A stretch of DNA of 21,813 nucleotides from Entrophospora sp. SA101 (GCA_958430865.1 CAUDNR010004531.1:25621-47433), one strand, 5' to 3'; counted from the stretch's first letter, positions 1 to 11,279 are shown. A program made the numbers and translations. The notes: generated from the sequence alone by a model not told the origin.

Positions 1-649
1 TAAATATATTCATTTATTAATGTAGTGAGAGTTATTTTAACCCATTAAATTATTATTATTACCTTTTAGTTTTCTTAAACATAAATATATCCATCCATAA
101 GGTTGATTTTATGTGGTAGTAATAGTTATTCCAAAACTCACTATGCTAGTTGAATTAAAAGATATATATATAATCATGCATTTTCTTTTACAAGTAAAAA
201 ATATAATGTGAATTTTCTATTGATAAACAAAGCTTATTAGTAAAGAATTATTTTATTTATTAAGGAATTATACATTTGAGATGTGGATCATAGAAGTTGA
301 CCTTGTTTCCATTTGTCCATGCCTTGCCAACACAATGTAATATTATTTCTAAAAACCAAATGGTGGCTTCTTGTTTATGTTTTATTGAAATTACAAGTTC
401 AAAATAATTTGTTGTAACATGATTAAGAATTGAAGGCATAACTTTCAACGAGTAATTCTTTTCCGTTTTTTTAGTAAACCATAGCTAAAATTTTGCAAGG
501 AAATAAAATAAGTCTCAAAGAATGCATGTACAAAATATCACGTTTCTGGTTAAAACTTCATGTGGGTGTGCTAGGTAACAAATGAAAAAGTTCCTTCGAT
601 TTTAATAGTAAAAATTGACTTGTTGCACAAAATTTCTACATAGTTATTA
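1..649. other. AT-rich intergenic stretch, no gene seen
   Basis: No reading frame with recognisable protein character was found on either strand. A 62-codon minus-strand frame at 260-448 has no family motif and no splice partners that I could find. The stretch may be flanking intergenic DNA or a fully decayed repeat. Nothing here can be assigned. Confidence 0.5.
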
Positions 650-844
650 CAGTAGACATGTCGATCGTGTGAAATGTCATCTGACTGATATAAATCCCTC
701 TCTCTATACCAGATTCACGTGATTTCAAAACTAAAATGCAGATCTTAAATCATATAGTCATTATTAGATCACTATACAAATGTCAAATAATCTCTTAATT
801 GTTAATTAATAAAGAAATCAAAAATTGATGATGTTATTGCCAAC

Positions 845-897
845 CTAAAATAATGTCAATATTATTTTAATAAAGAAAATAATGTTAATATTATTTT
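845..897. repeat. tandem duplicated near-palindrome
   Basis: AATAATGTCAATATTATTTTA is followed after a few bases by AATAATGTTAATATTATTTTA. Each copy is close to its own reverse complement around a TAATATTA-like core, so the two could form hairpins. It lies in the 5' non-coding part of the pogo-like element. It may be a subterminal transposase-binding region or simply AT-rich slippage. Confidence 0.45.
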
Positions 898-1097
898 ACG
901 TGTAAATAAATTATAAATCAGATGTCATGTAACACATCATTGTGGCGTTGTATTACGTCGCGAAATTAAGCAATTTTTTTTATATAAATCGATCACGATT
1001 TTTGTATTAATTCAATTTTTAAATTTTTCATTAATCAAACTTAATTCATATCAAATTGATTCATTTATTATCTATTCTGTTTTATTATTTATTTAAA

Positions 1098-2765
1098 ATG
1101 TCATTAAATAAGAGAAAATCTTTAACAGCTTTGATAAAAAGAGATTTTGTTTGGCAAAACAAAAAACTCCAATCCCAACGAATAGAGAATTAGCAACAGC
1201 TTTTGATATTAGTACAAGTACAATTAGTGATATTTTAAATGAAAAATATAGGTGGCTTTCCATTAATCCAGAATCCTCTGATGCTACCAAGAAAAAAAGG
1301 AGAAGCTTGGTATACAAAGAAGTTGATCAAGCATTAACTATTTGGACAGAGAAAGCTATTGGTGCAGAGTTAGACATTACTGGTGATATATTGAAAGAAA
1401 AAGCAATACACTTTGCCCAACTTCTTGATATTAATGACTTCAAAGCATCAGAAGGATGGTTAACAAAATTCAAGCAAAGACATAATATCAAACAGTATAC
1501 AAAACAAGGTGAAGCTGCCAGTACTCCTATTTCGGAATTACCTATTTATAGAGAAGAATTAAAGAATTCTATTACAAATCAATATCAATTATCAGATATT
1601 TTTAATGCAGATGAGACTGGGTTATTTTGGAAACTGGAACCATCAAAAGTATTATCAACAGGACCTGTATCTGGAAGAAAGAAGTCAAAGGAAAGAGTTA
1701 CAGTATTATTAACATGTAATGCTAGTGGAACAGAAAAATTGAAGCCATTATTTATACACAAATATAAAATGCCTAAAGCTTTAAAAAATATTGACAAAGA
1801 AGCATTGTCAGTAAACTATTACTGGAATCTCAAAGCATGGATGCAAGTCTCCATTTTTAATGATTATTTAGTCAATTTAAACAGATATATGCAACAACAA
1901 AATAGAAATATTTTGTTATTATTAGACAATGCTCCCACACATTCTGTTAATGAGACAACAAATTTAACAAATGTTAAAATTCATTTTTTGCCTCCAAATA
2001 CTACTGCATTTTTACAACCATGCGATGCTGATATAATCAATAGCTTCAAGATAAATAAATTATTAATATTAATATTAATTTTCTTTTTTAAAAAAATTCT
2101 TAACATAATTTCAATATCATATTTTACAGGCAAATTATAAAAAACTTTTTTTGAGAAAAAAACTAAAAAATTATGAAATACAAAAAAGAGGCGGAGAACC
2201 TGATCCAATTACAATAAAGCATGCAATTAAATATACTACAAAGGCATGGGAAAATGTTACCAGTCAAACAATAATTAATTGCTGGAAAAAGACTGCAATT
2301 TTAACTGATGTGGATGAAAATTCTATTGAAATTCAAAATGCTACATCATTCCTAGATTCTTCAAAAAATAATGATGAAAATGATTTACAAAGTTTAATTA
2401 ATGAACTTGATTTTGCAAATCCTTTATCTGGGACAGAATATCTTTCCATTGATGAAGTAGAAAGAAATGACAATGACAATTATGAGGGTTTGCCAAATGA
2501 TGAAGAAATAATTTCTATGCTAAAGCTTAATGAAGAAAAAGATGAAGATGATGATGATAATATTGAAGAAATTCCTCTTGTTTCAAGTCAAGATGCTTTA
2601 TTGGCCATTGAAAATGTAAATTTATTTGTTGAACAGTAATTTAAGGAATTTACAAATGAAGAATTGAAATTGTTAAAAACCATTAAAAAGAAAATCAAAA
2701 AAGTAGAATTTAATTCAAAAAAACAATCTACATTAGATAGTTTTTTGAACATTAATATTGAATAA
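1098..2765 (+). pseudogene. pogo/Tigger-family transposase (DDE, CENP-B-like N-terminus), broken
   Basis: The family cuts and pastes DNA in the nucleus through a DDE/D catalytic core. The ATG at 1098 opens the frame (MSLNKRKSLTA), but a one-base loss near 1130 moves the rest to another frame that runs from 1130 to about 2050. Visible in order are a helix-turn-helix (TNRELATAFDISTSTISDIL), a second CENP-B-type DNA-binding segment (WLTKFKQRHNIKQY), and the DDE core with FNADETGLFWK, LLLDNAPTH and LPPNTTAFLQPCDADII, which supplies three aspartates. The protein continues from 2130 (FLRKKLKNYE), after an apparent intron of about 2051-2129. Its acceptor (TTTTACAG) is good, but the donor reads ATAAAT where GTAAAT is expected. 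A TAA at 2637 interrupts the acidic tail; the same frame then runs to 2765 and ends in QSTLDSFL, resembling the PCNA-binding box known from pogo. Three separate lesions indicate an inactive or nearly inactive copy. Confidence 0.88.
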
Positions 2766-3039
2766 TTATTTTTTTATAATCATAATAATAATAATAAATT
2801 TTTTAACTTAATCATGTGACGATCAACAAAATTCTCTATACCGGATTCTCTCTATAACGGATCTTTTTTCCCCAGACAAATGATCCATTATAGAGAGAGT
2901 GAACTGTACAACAAATAATTTTTTTGAGAAAATCTCTCTATTACATTAAAACTAAAGACATATTCTATCAACTAATAGAGTTATTTTTTTAAAAGGTAGG
3001 ACAGAAAGTGACTTCTATACTTTTAAAATTTGCTCAAAA

Positions 3040-3230
3040 TTTAAGAGGTCTTTATACCGAGCCAACTATAAAACAAATTTTTGCTAAAACGTTTAAAACG
3101 TTGATCGCGCCAAAAACCGAAAAAACCAGGCACGGCTAGATGTAAAAAGAGATAATCGGCAAAAGGTCTGCACGGAAGTCGCACGACTTGCGGGTTTTGG
3201 AAGGAGATCGTGACACGGAAAATATTCAAT
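3040..3230. repeat. GC-richer block upstream of FNIP; possible dispersed repeat or promoter
   Basis: This stretch stands out from the surrounding AT-rich DNA by containing GATCGCGCC, AGGCACGG and GCACGGAAGTCGCACGACTTGCG, plus a near-palindrome AAAACGTTTAAAACGTT at 3088-3104. No convincing protein or tRNA is seen. It sits 130-310 bases upstream of the FNIP start codon, so it may hold promoter elements. Its composition break also fits a short inserted repeat. No target duplication was identified. Confidence 0.35.
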
Positions 3231-3356
3231 CTTTTTTTTTGTGTTAACCATATTTTTGGGTAACAAATTCACAAAAATGTTAGGTACGTTTCACGATTTT
3301 ATGTTCTTAAAAAAAAAACCTTTGGTTTTTTTTTCCTTTTTTTTTTTTAATAAATT

Positions 3357-5919
3357 ATGTTTCAAAAATTATTATTTCGTCCAAAACCATCACCAAAGGA
3401 TCCTGAGGATCCCAAGCATACTGAAGCTTTATTGGAGAGTAACTCGTACGTATTTATATGACAAAGGATTGACTTGATTATAAAAATATAATTTCGTTAG
3501 AAATATTGTGTGGGGAAAGGGAAACTAGTTTTTTTTTTGGAGTGATTGATAGATAAATAATAGATAAAATTTTAATAATTTGTTTTTTTTTATTCTTTAA
3601 TCAATCAAAAAAAAGCAATAAAAATTTTGTATTTAATTTTTTAAATAAAGAATTTTATCTATTTATAAGGAAATTTTTTTTTGTATGATCTTAATGTATA
3701 TATATTGAATTTCTTTGGCTTCCTTAACTATCTTTAACTATCTCTATCTAAAATTAGTTGGTCACCTCCAAACTTTGACACCAAACAAATCCGTGTAATT
3801 CTTTGTCAAGATACGGGTGACAAGGTTAAATTGACATTGTTTGATTCAGCCTATTCCCTTATCTCAAATCCCACCACCAAATCGCCTGATAATCGAGATC
3901 GATCAAAGAATACTACAGCTAATACCTCAGAGTTATCATCATCTTGGAGTGGCAGTGGTGGTAGTATATTAAATGGACATTTTATTCAAAAATCAACGGC
4001 TGCCATTAATATCAGATCATCATCCACAAGTACCACCACCAGTAACAACATTATTAATAATAACAATGAGAGTAAAAGAAGAAATTTGGATTCTGTGAAT
4101 AAAAAGGCAAATGCTCGAACTTTACCTCCGTCATTGAATCGAAATAATGCTGGACTTGGAACTCCTAAAAAAGTGAATAATAATTTTTTTTTGCAAAAAC
4201 AGAAATAGGTTGATAATTTATATTAATTAATTATATTATTAATTATATTAATTTTAAAGGCAATTCATAATATCGATTTGATTGGGGAAATGATGTTTGG
4301 TGCTGTTCCTTTATCATATAAAGGAATGAACACAAAAATTCACTTCATAAAAAATCCAAAACCTCAAATCTTGCTAACAAAACTATTTTCTATAAATCCC
4401 GCGAATTTGGAATCAAGTTCACCTGGAAGACGAAGCTCTATTTCTTCAGTAAATAGTGATACATCAATTGCATCTTCTACACAAGGAACCTGTGCACCGA
4501 TTAATATCACCACCCAAGAGCCACGTAGTATTTCACAAACACTTAAAACTAACAATAATACATTCCACATCGAAGATTGTTCCGAATCTAGTGATGACGA
4601 TTCATACCATGTTGTCTCTTCATATTCATCTCCACCATATTTTTCTAACGGGCCACCAATTCTTGGTTTGAGAACTAATGATTATTCTATCTCACCAACA
4701 TCATCTTTATCCACTTCTCCTCGAAGCACTTTCATTAATCGAAGAATAAGGAGGTTTAGTCAAACTAGTTTGGAAAAAGGTGTGTTTAATCCAACTCCAT
4801 TACCTGGTGGGATGGCCCGTTTAGATTTTTCATCTGGAAATGTAAGTTACAAACAAAATCTAAATCTAAATTTAAATCTAAATCTAAATCTAAATCTAAA
4901 TCTAAATCTAAATCTAAATTTAAATCCAAATTTAATCTAATTATTAATGGCTGATTAGATAAGTTTGAAATCTCCAGGTCGTTCTTTGATGTATGCAATT
5001 GGAGTCGTGATATCACTGGAGGATAATGAGTTATTAGAAGAATTTATCTTTTCTCATTTTACATTATTAGAAAACAGATTACACCAACTTCATTCAGCTG
5101 CATTAAAACTACTATGTACTCATCTCAGGAGGTCTTCCGGATCAGCCACTATTACTGGTCCTAATTCAGTAAGTGTTAATAACTAATATATAATTATGAA
5201 ATTTCATAAAATAAATTTAAAAAAAATTATTTTGATTTTATTATTTATTAGATATTTAATCCACTGAATAGAACAAGGTTATCTTTATCATCTCTTTCAT
5301 CATTAATGTTTCAAAATGATCAATCTTGGTTAGAAACTGTAAATCGATTCAAGAAATCATTATGGGAATTATATAGTACGCCGCGTATCCAGGTAACAAT
5401 GATTTAAGAAAGATTCAACAAATCTACAAATTTATATCAAATATAAATTTTAAAAAAAACCTCCTTGAAATGTGTTGCTTACCTATTAAAAAAAAAGTGT
5501 TGCATGCATATTGTGTGTATACACTGTGTAAATAATAAGATTAAATAAAATTAAAAAAGGTGGCAACAACTAACACTCCTAATAATAATAATCCCTTCAA
5601 AAAACTTTGTGCAAGGAGCCATTATGGTTGAACATTTCGACTTTTCCACAAAGAAAGAACAAATTAGCCAATAGCCTAATGACGGAATTATCTTATTTAA
5701 TTCAAAAATTTGATAAACAATCAAATTCATTGTATCCCTTTTTTAATATTTATAATTTTTTGATATAAACTATTCATTAAATATAAACCTTAATTCTTTA
5801 ATTTTGATTTGACAGTTTTATTTCTACATTGATAACTAGTGTTCTGATGTATCATTTAGGTTGGGTTCCTACGGTAGCTCCCGCAATAGATTTTGATGAA
5901 CATGTAACGTTGAAATATC

Positions 5920-5987
<68 letters not shown>

Positions 5988-7975
5988 TATTATATTTACT
6001 TTTTACGATATTAAACATTTATCATAATATTTAAATATAAAATATTCAAGAATTTATTTTACGATCCTTTGTGGGCACAACTTGGGTATATATTATAATG
6101 AAATTAAATATATAATTCAATTTTTTTCATGAATGATTATAATAATAAAATTAATTTGTTTTTAACTATTTATCATATTATGTGTAGAGATTTGTATGGT
6201 AATTTGGGGACACCAACATTAAGTCGAACAATCATAATTGGAAAAGATGTAAACATGGTTAGACGCATTATTTTTATACTTAGTTATTTTATTCGATGTA
6301 ATGAAGTATATGAGAATAAGGAACAAATGATTCCGTTTGATTCTAACTTCAATGGACAAAAAAAATCCATGATTGGTGAGTAAATTTTCTCATTAAATAA
6401 ATATGGCTTTTTTTACTTGGTGTTTCATATAATGAATTGGTTCTAATTGATTGAAAAACAACAATTAAATATTTATTAGATATTATGAATGAAGCAAAAT
6501 TTTCAAAAAAAGATATGATGAATAATGGTGGTAATATAGAAAGAAATTTAATATACTAATACTAATGATATTAATATTAATGGAGAAAATATAATTATAT
6601 AATTATAATATTTTTAATAAATCAATTCAAGAAACAGATTTATATTCAAATAATAATCATTATTCATCTGATGGTGATGGTGATAATAATAAGCAAAAAA
6701 GGTTGATAATTGATGGCTCCATATCAGACCTTTCTATAGAAAATTTTATGGATGTGCCAATACCAAAGTATGCATCTATATATGTGTTTTTTTTTAAAGA
6801 ATAAACTTTAATTAGTTGTATGATTTTAACTGTTATCATTAATTCAGGTCAGCAAATAAATTCACCATACCAGATACAAAATTAGATACTACAAAAACTG
6901 AAGATGATGATGATACAAAGTTATTGTATCGTGCAGATCGATTATTTGTCAAATCCTATGGTAGATCATTGATGGTCGGACATTGTAAGAATTATATGTC
7001 AGACTTTGTATTAATGGGTATACCTAACCTTGATGATCAAGATTTATTATTGTTAGAAACAGATCTGAAAGACTCTTTACAGGTAAAAGAGCAAAATAAA
7101 TTTTTGATATTTATTTAGTATTTCTTAATTTAATTTTAATTGATAACAAAAAATTTTTATTCCTATTTATTAGCAATTTTCCTTACAGTTTACAGTTACT
7201 AAAACTATTTGTATATTAGGACAATTATCTAATTTGTAAGGAAAAGGAAAAGTTTGACTTGCTATTTTTATTGATAATAAGATGGTCTAATTTGATTGTT
7301 ATATTATTATTATTAATATACTATTTACATGGATATTGCTCTTTCGTATCTCTTTTTCTCTTTTTTTTTTTAAAAAAAAATCTATGATCAAATAGCATGT
7401 GTACAACTAGAGGTTATGATTTGTATAGTGCTCGTCATGCTGTTGATGATGATTCTGTGACATTTGAAGGAAGTGAATTCAGAAACAGTGAGGGATTTAT
7501 TCAGCAGCAACATTATTCAAAATATGTTTACAATATGTTACATCAATGTAAAGATTTATTCACTGTTTCAGGAATGTCAGCAGAATCTGCAAGTGTTTTA
7601 TTATTTTAATTTTTTTCTTTTTTAAAAATTTTCTCTAAATATAGGGTTTTATTAATATAATTTAATTAATAGTGCCTTGAATACCTAGAGGATACATTGA
7701 GAACACTTTATTATAAAGCAATACTATATAAAAAATTGTTAAGAACCACATATAATAATGCATCTTCGGCTAGTGTCACTAATACAACTAACACAACCAC
7801 AAACAATAATAAGAATATGCCTTATATCCATAATGGTCCACAAACAGCTTCACTAAAATCAATTTATCTCCCGCCTCTTTCAAATTCTGAAGATTCTTCA
7901 ATAAATTTAATTGAAGTATTGGGAATAGATGAATCTGATATTCCATTGATTGATTCGATCAGCACAACCTTCTAA
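3357..7975 (+). CDS. FNIP: folliculin-interacting protein (FNIP/Lst4 family)
   Basis: FNIP (Lst4 in yeast) pairs with folliculin (Lst7) at the vacuole or lysosome and acts on Rag GTPases in amino-acid signalling to TORC1. My model has 15 exons: 3357-3445, 3758-4172, 4260-4841, 4959-5168, 5252-5392, 5616-5731, 5816-5903, 6051-6085, 6188-6375, 6480-6530, 6632-6767, 6848-7082, 7189-7235, 7396-7594 and 7673-7975. They total 2835 nt, or 944 aa, and every junction keeps frame. Family hallmarks are IRVILCQDTG then LFDS (N-terminal longin part), IGEMMFGAVPLSYKG (near residue 175), ISTLITSVLMYHLGWVP, YDPLWAQLGDLYGNLG, GRSLMVGHCKNYMSDFVLMG and the C-terminal CLEYLEDTL. Low-complexity Ser/Asn linkers separate the blocks. 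Exon 13 could instead start at 7174, adding five residues. The exon 14 donor (GTTTTA) is weak, and the intron 6531-6631 is inferred because read-through meets stops. The family call is firm; a few boundaries are not. Confidence 0.9.
4856..4938. repeat. (AAATCT)n microsatellite in FNIP intron 3
   Basis: About a dozen copies of a six-base AAATCT unit, with AAATTT variants, lie just inside intron 3 after the GTAAGT donor at 4842. Read through in frame they give an Asn-Leu run on one strand and Asp-Leu on the other. The donor and the resumed FNIP homology at 4959 show that this is intron, not protein. Confidence 0.9.
5920..5988. repeat. (ATT)n microsatellite in FNIP intron 7
   Basis: Some 22 uninterrupted ATT triplets lie in the intron between exons ending at 5903 and starting at 6051. 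The poly-Ile reading in this stretch is not a protein. Confidence 0.92.
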
Positions 7976-8506
7976 TTATTATTATTATTATCATTATTAT
8001 TATTTTATTTTCAATCAATTTTTTATTTTATTTATAATAATTATATTTATTTATTTATCTAACGTTAATTAATCATTTATATTTATATTATATTCAATCG
8101 ATAACTTATATATAAAACACACAAACATGCATTTACACACATTTGTATTTAAAATATAATTAATAATTCAACCAAGCTGAGAAGGGAATATTTTATAATC
8201 TTCTATTGTATATTCATTCGTATTTAAATCAATAACAGATATAATAATTAATGATAATAATGGATTAATTTTAATATTAATTTTTTATTATGTTAATTTT
8301 AAAAAGAATCTACATTAATGATTTTATTAATAAAACTATAATGGAATAAATAAATGAATTTTCTATATATTGTTAGCAAATAATGCAAGAAAAGATGTAA
8401 TTTACGGATGGTTTTGAAGTAGAATTAATTATTGTGAAGAATTTATGTTAAGTAATTTTGAAATTTATCTTTTTTTTTTTCTTCATTTTTTTTATTTATG
8501 TATATA
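7976..8506. other. convergent 3' intergenic region (FNIP / chitin synthase)
   Basis: These 531 very AT-rich bases separate the two convergent stop codons. They hold a short ATT run right after the FNIP stop and several AATAAA-like words on both strands (for example near 8348 and around 8470-8500 in reverse), which fits 3' UTRs and polyadenylation sites of both genes. No ORF or RNA gene is seen. Confidence 0.6.
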
Positions 8507-11279
8507 TTATCCATATATTAATCGTAATAGCAAATACCAAACACAGCCAAAAGCTCTAAAAGCTGATAAACCAGCAACAGACCAAAATATACCTGTCAAG
8601 TAAGGATTATAACTTACATTTGCATTAGATTTATCCCTAATATAATTATTCCAAGTAGCTGATGTGAAAAAGACCACTAGGAAAGCATTGGAAAACATCC
8701 AAGACAAAACCAAATTAGTTCTAAATAATTTATAATAATCTTCTTTTTTTGTTGCAGCATCTCTCCTTTGTTTTACTTCTTTGACTTTGACTCTTAAATC
8801 TTTGACTAAACTATCATAATTTGCATTAATATCTTCGCGTTCGTGTGGCACTTCTACTTGCATCAACTTCTTACCATCTTTACCAGCTACGATTGTTGCA
8901 TTTGCGCCATTTCCACCACCATTATCACCTTTTGTACCCCAAGAGACATCATGTGTATTGCAGAACGCATATACCATTAAAATGTTTACGTAGAAAGGTA
9001 TTAATAATGTGTATTGGAGTAAACATGTGAACATATGCCATGGTTCTCCGTGAAGGATAGATGAAATGAAATAAAGACCATAGGTTGATGCCAATGATAT
9101 CACTATGTCACGAAATTCAGCAGTTTTAAGAGCATTTTTTATACTAGTGAAACTTTTGAAATCAATAGCATCTTTTGGTTCTAACAAACTTAGATAAACT
9201 GTATAACCTGCGCAATAAAGCATGGTGGCCATTATGATTGCAAATAAAATGATACAAAGTAAATAGATCATCTTTGAACCCTGTGGTCTATTACCCATTG
9301 AACAAATAAATATCGTAACAATAACCATAATATATATTGATCTAACCAGGCCAAACAATTCGTCACCATAACCTCTGAATGGATCAAATTTAGGATTTCC
9401 TGTTGTTGCTGATGTTAAAAAGAAGAACGCAAGATAGAAATTACCCTTTTAAAAAAAAAAAAAATATTATATTGATATATTTACTTTTATACGATTAAAT
9501 AGATACATAGGTATTTAAAGTATTCAAAAATACATACCAAGGCAAACCAATTGAAAATCAGATTGATGGCATTATAAATAAATTCAATTTGTAACAAGAA
9601 TTTTCTGTAGATTGGTTGACCAGAAGTCCAGATACGACCAAAATGTGCAACAGAATAAAATGCCGCAAAGAATGAACCATTTAACCAACGACGACGTTGT
9701 GAAATAAATTCTGATACATTATCTGGTACATCGGTTTCAGCTTTTGCAGACTAAAAAATAAAATGCATTAATTTAAATAGTAAATAACAAATAACGAGCT
9801 GTTTAATTTTTAAATAATAATACCTTGACATATTTTAATTTCCATGATTCTTTTTTCTTTGCCACAAGTTCAAAGCATAAAATACGATCCTCGGCCAAAT
9901 ACATATTGGCTTCGAATATACCAGCTTCACCTTCTCCATGCAAAGTCTCGCCTTTAAAGTAAGAGGCTAATGGACCTTTACCAGGAGCGGTATTTACTAA
10001 TGCTTTGTATCTATAGGCTGAAAAGGCACCAGGTAACACTGAAATATAACCAAATATCGACTCCAAAGGTTTATCCAAAATATTTGACATTTTATATTCA
10101 AAATTTTGTGATGCAATCAAAGGATTGATAAGATTAATCCAATTTTTGCCAAGTTCGGCTTTAATTTCCCCACAAGCGCCTCCAATCATAGGATCTCTGT
10201 CAAATGCTTTCCATAAATGATAAAGCGAAGTGCTAGAAGGTTTGGTGCCAACATCCAACAGAATACAAACTTTTGGATTCAATTGAGCAGCAAATGCATT
10301 AAAGAACCAACGATGAGAATTCAATTTCTTTGCGTTTTTCTCTTTTAGACAAAATAAAATTTGAACTGGTGGAATATTTTTATCTTGACCTTTGATGTTA
10401 AATTCAGAATCCACCATCAATTGAGAAGTAAATTCAAACAAATGACCAGTGACAGGTTTGTCAGCAACAGTATCTTGCATAACATTTTCTTGATAAACAC
10501 CCATTGCACCTAAAACTTTCAATACTCTGGGATTAACTTTATTACGACCATCAGCCACAACGACAACAACAACCTTTTCCCAACCATTTTTACCCCAAGT
10601 TTTGGATTTAACTCTTGTACACAAATGAGCGATATTTTTGATTGTTGATGACATAGTTTTAATGAATAGATTATCGTCTTCATTATACATTGTCATAACA
10701 ATCATCAGTTCTGTTTTGCGTCCATAAATGTATGGTCTAAGTAAATATTTATTACTTACAAAATCATTAGGATCACAAGTAACTGCTGTATATCTCATTT
10801 CTGTAAATTCTTCGCCGGATTTTATACTTACATTATTAAGTACTTTATCTGGTACAGGAAAATCAAGAACCAAGTTGCCTTTAATAGGCTCTACTTGACG
10901 AATTGACTATAAAATTTAATTAATTTATGAAATATAAATACATTTTCTTTTTCGAGAAAGAAATTTAAACTTAAAATAAAAGAAATTTACGAACCTTTCT
11001 TTTATTAATTTTCTCTTGCATTTTATTGTTTGTTGATGGTTTTTGATCATAGTAATCATCTTCGAAATTAACAGTTTGATGATCATTACGCTGATAAGCT
11101 TGTTGTTGACGTTGTAATTGATTATAGTTTGGTGATTGTGGAGATGGGTTCCTTGGATAATTTGGTTGTCGCTGTTGTTGTTGTTGATATGCTTGTTGTG
11201 GAGGGTATGCTTGTTGTGGAGGGTATGCTTGTTGTGGAGGATATACTTGATTGTTTTGTGGAGTATAATAGTTGGACAT
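8507..11279 (-). CDS. CHS: chitin synthase (division 1 type)
   Basis: This membrane glycosyltransferase polymerises UDP-N-acetylglucosamine into chitin and extrudes it to the wall. On the minus strand the exons are 11279-10995, 10906-9824, 9750-9538 and 9445-8507. All junctions are phase 0, and they give 839 aa, a usual length for the family. The first 95 residues are hydrophilic and Gln/Pro/Tyr-rich, with three YPPQQA repeats. The catalytic part shows [58 protein letters not shown] (near residue 434) and [11 protein letters not shown] (474-484); the EDR and QRRRW motifs are diagnostic for processive chitin synthases. The C-terminal third is a series of hydrophobic membrane segments with a charged Lys/Glu-rich loop before the last two. 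No myosin motor or N-terminal membrane domain is present, which argues against division 2 classes. The gene appears intact. Confidence 0.96.
11163..11250 (-). repeat. in-frame 18-base repeats encoding YPPQQA
   Basis: Three near-identical 18-base units (GCTTGTTGTGGAGGGTAT on the plus strand) encode tandem YPPQQA in the disordered chitin synthase N-terminus, followed by a CAA-rich poly-Gln run. Copy number in such repeats is often variable between strains. Confidence 0.85.

Larger units (their letters stand above)
650..2906 (+). mobile_element. pogo/Tigger-like (Tc1/mariner superfamily) DNA transposon
   Basis: The proposed element starts with CAGT at 650 and ends with ACTG at 2906, and each end is flanked by TA (648-649 and 2907-2908). 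This is the terminus and target-site pattern of pogo/Tigger elements. The right end has CTCTCTATAATGGATC-type sequence when read inwards, plus internal copies of CTCTATACCGGATTC (near 2833). The left end carries the related CTCTCTATACCAGATTCACG (near 700). Inner parts of both ends also share TCACRTGATT. The outermost 30 bases of the left end match the right end poorly, so the left boundary is tentative. A pogo-type transposase lies between the ends. The right end and internal gene are solid; the exact left end is inference. Confidence 0.6.

Noticed and set aside
260..448. Minus-strand 62-codon frame near the left edge
   Set aside because: I found no motif, no extending exons and no support beyond being open.
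3041..3229. Minus-strand 62-codon frame in the GC-richer block
   Set aside because: It has no family motif or splice partner; composition alone can produce an open frame of this size.
4786..5016. Minus-strand frame with a long Leu-Asp repeat, and the plus-strand Asn-Leu tail
   Set aside because: Both are readings of the (AAATCT)n microsatellite inside FNIP intron 3; the GTAAGT donor and resumed homology show it is not coding.
5829..6014. Poly-isoleucine hydrophobic protein
   Set aside because: Only the first part is FNIP exon 7; the Ile run is an (ATT)n microsatellite in the intron after the donor at 5904.
8845..9030. Plus-strand His/Leu-rich frame
   Set aside because: It is antisense to the last exon of chitin synthase, which has clear homology.
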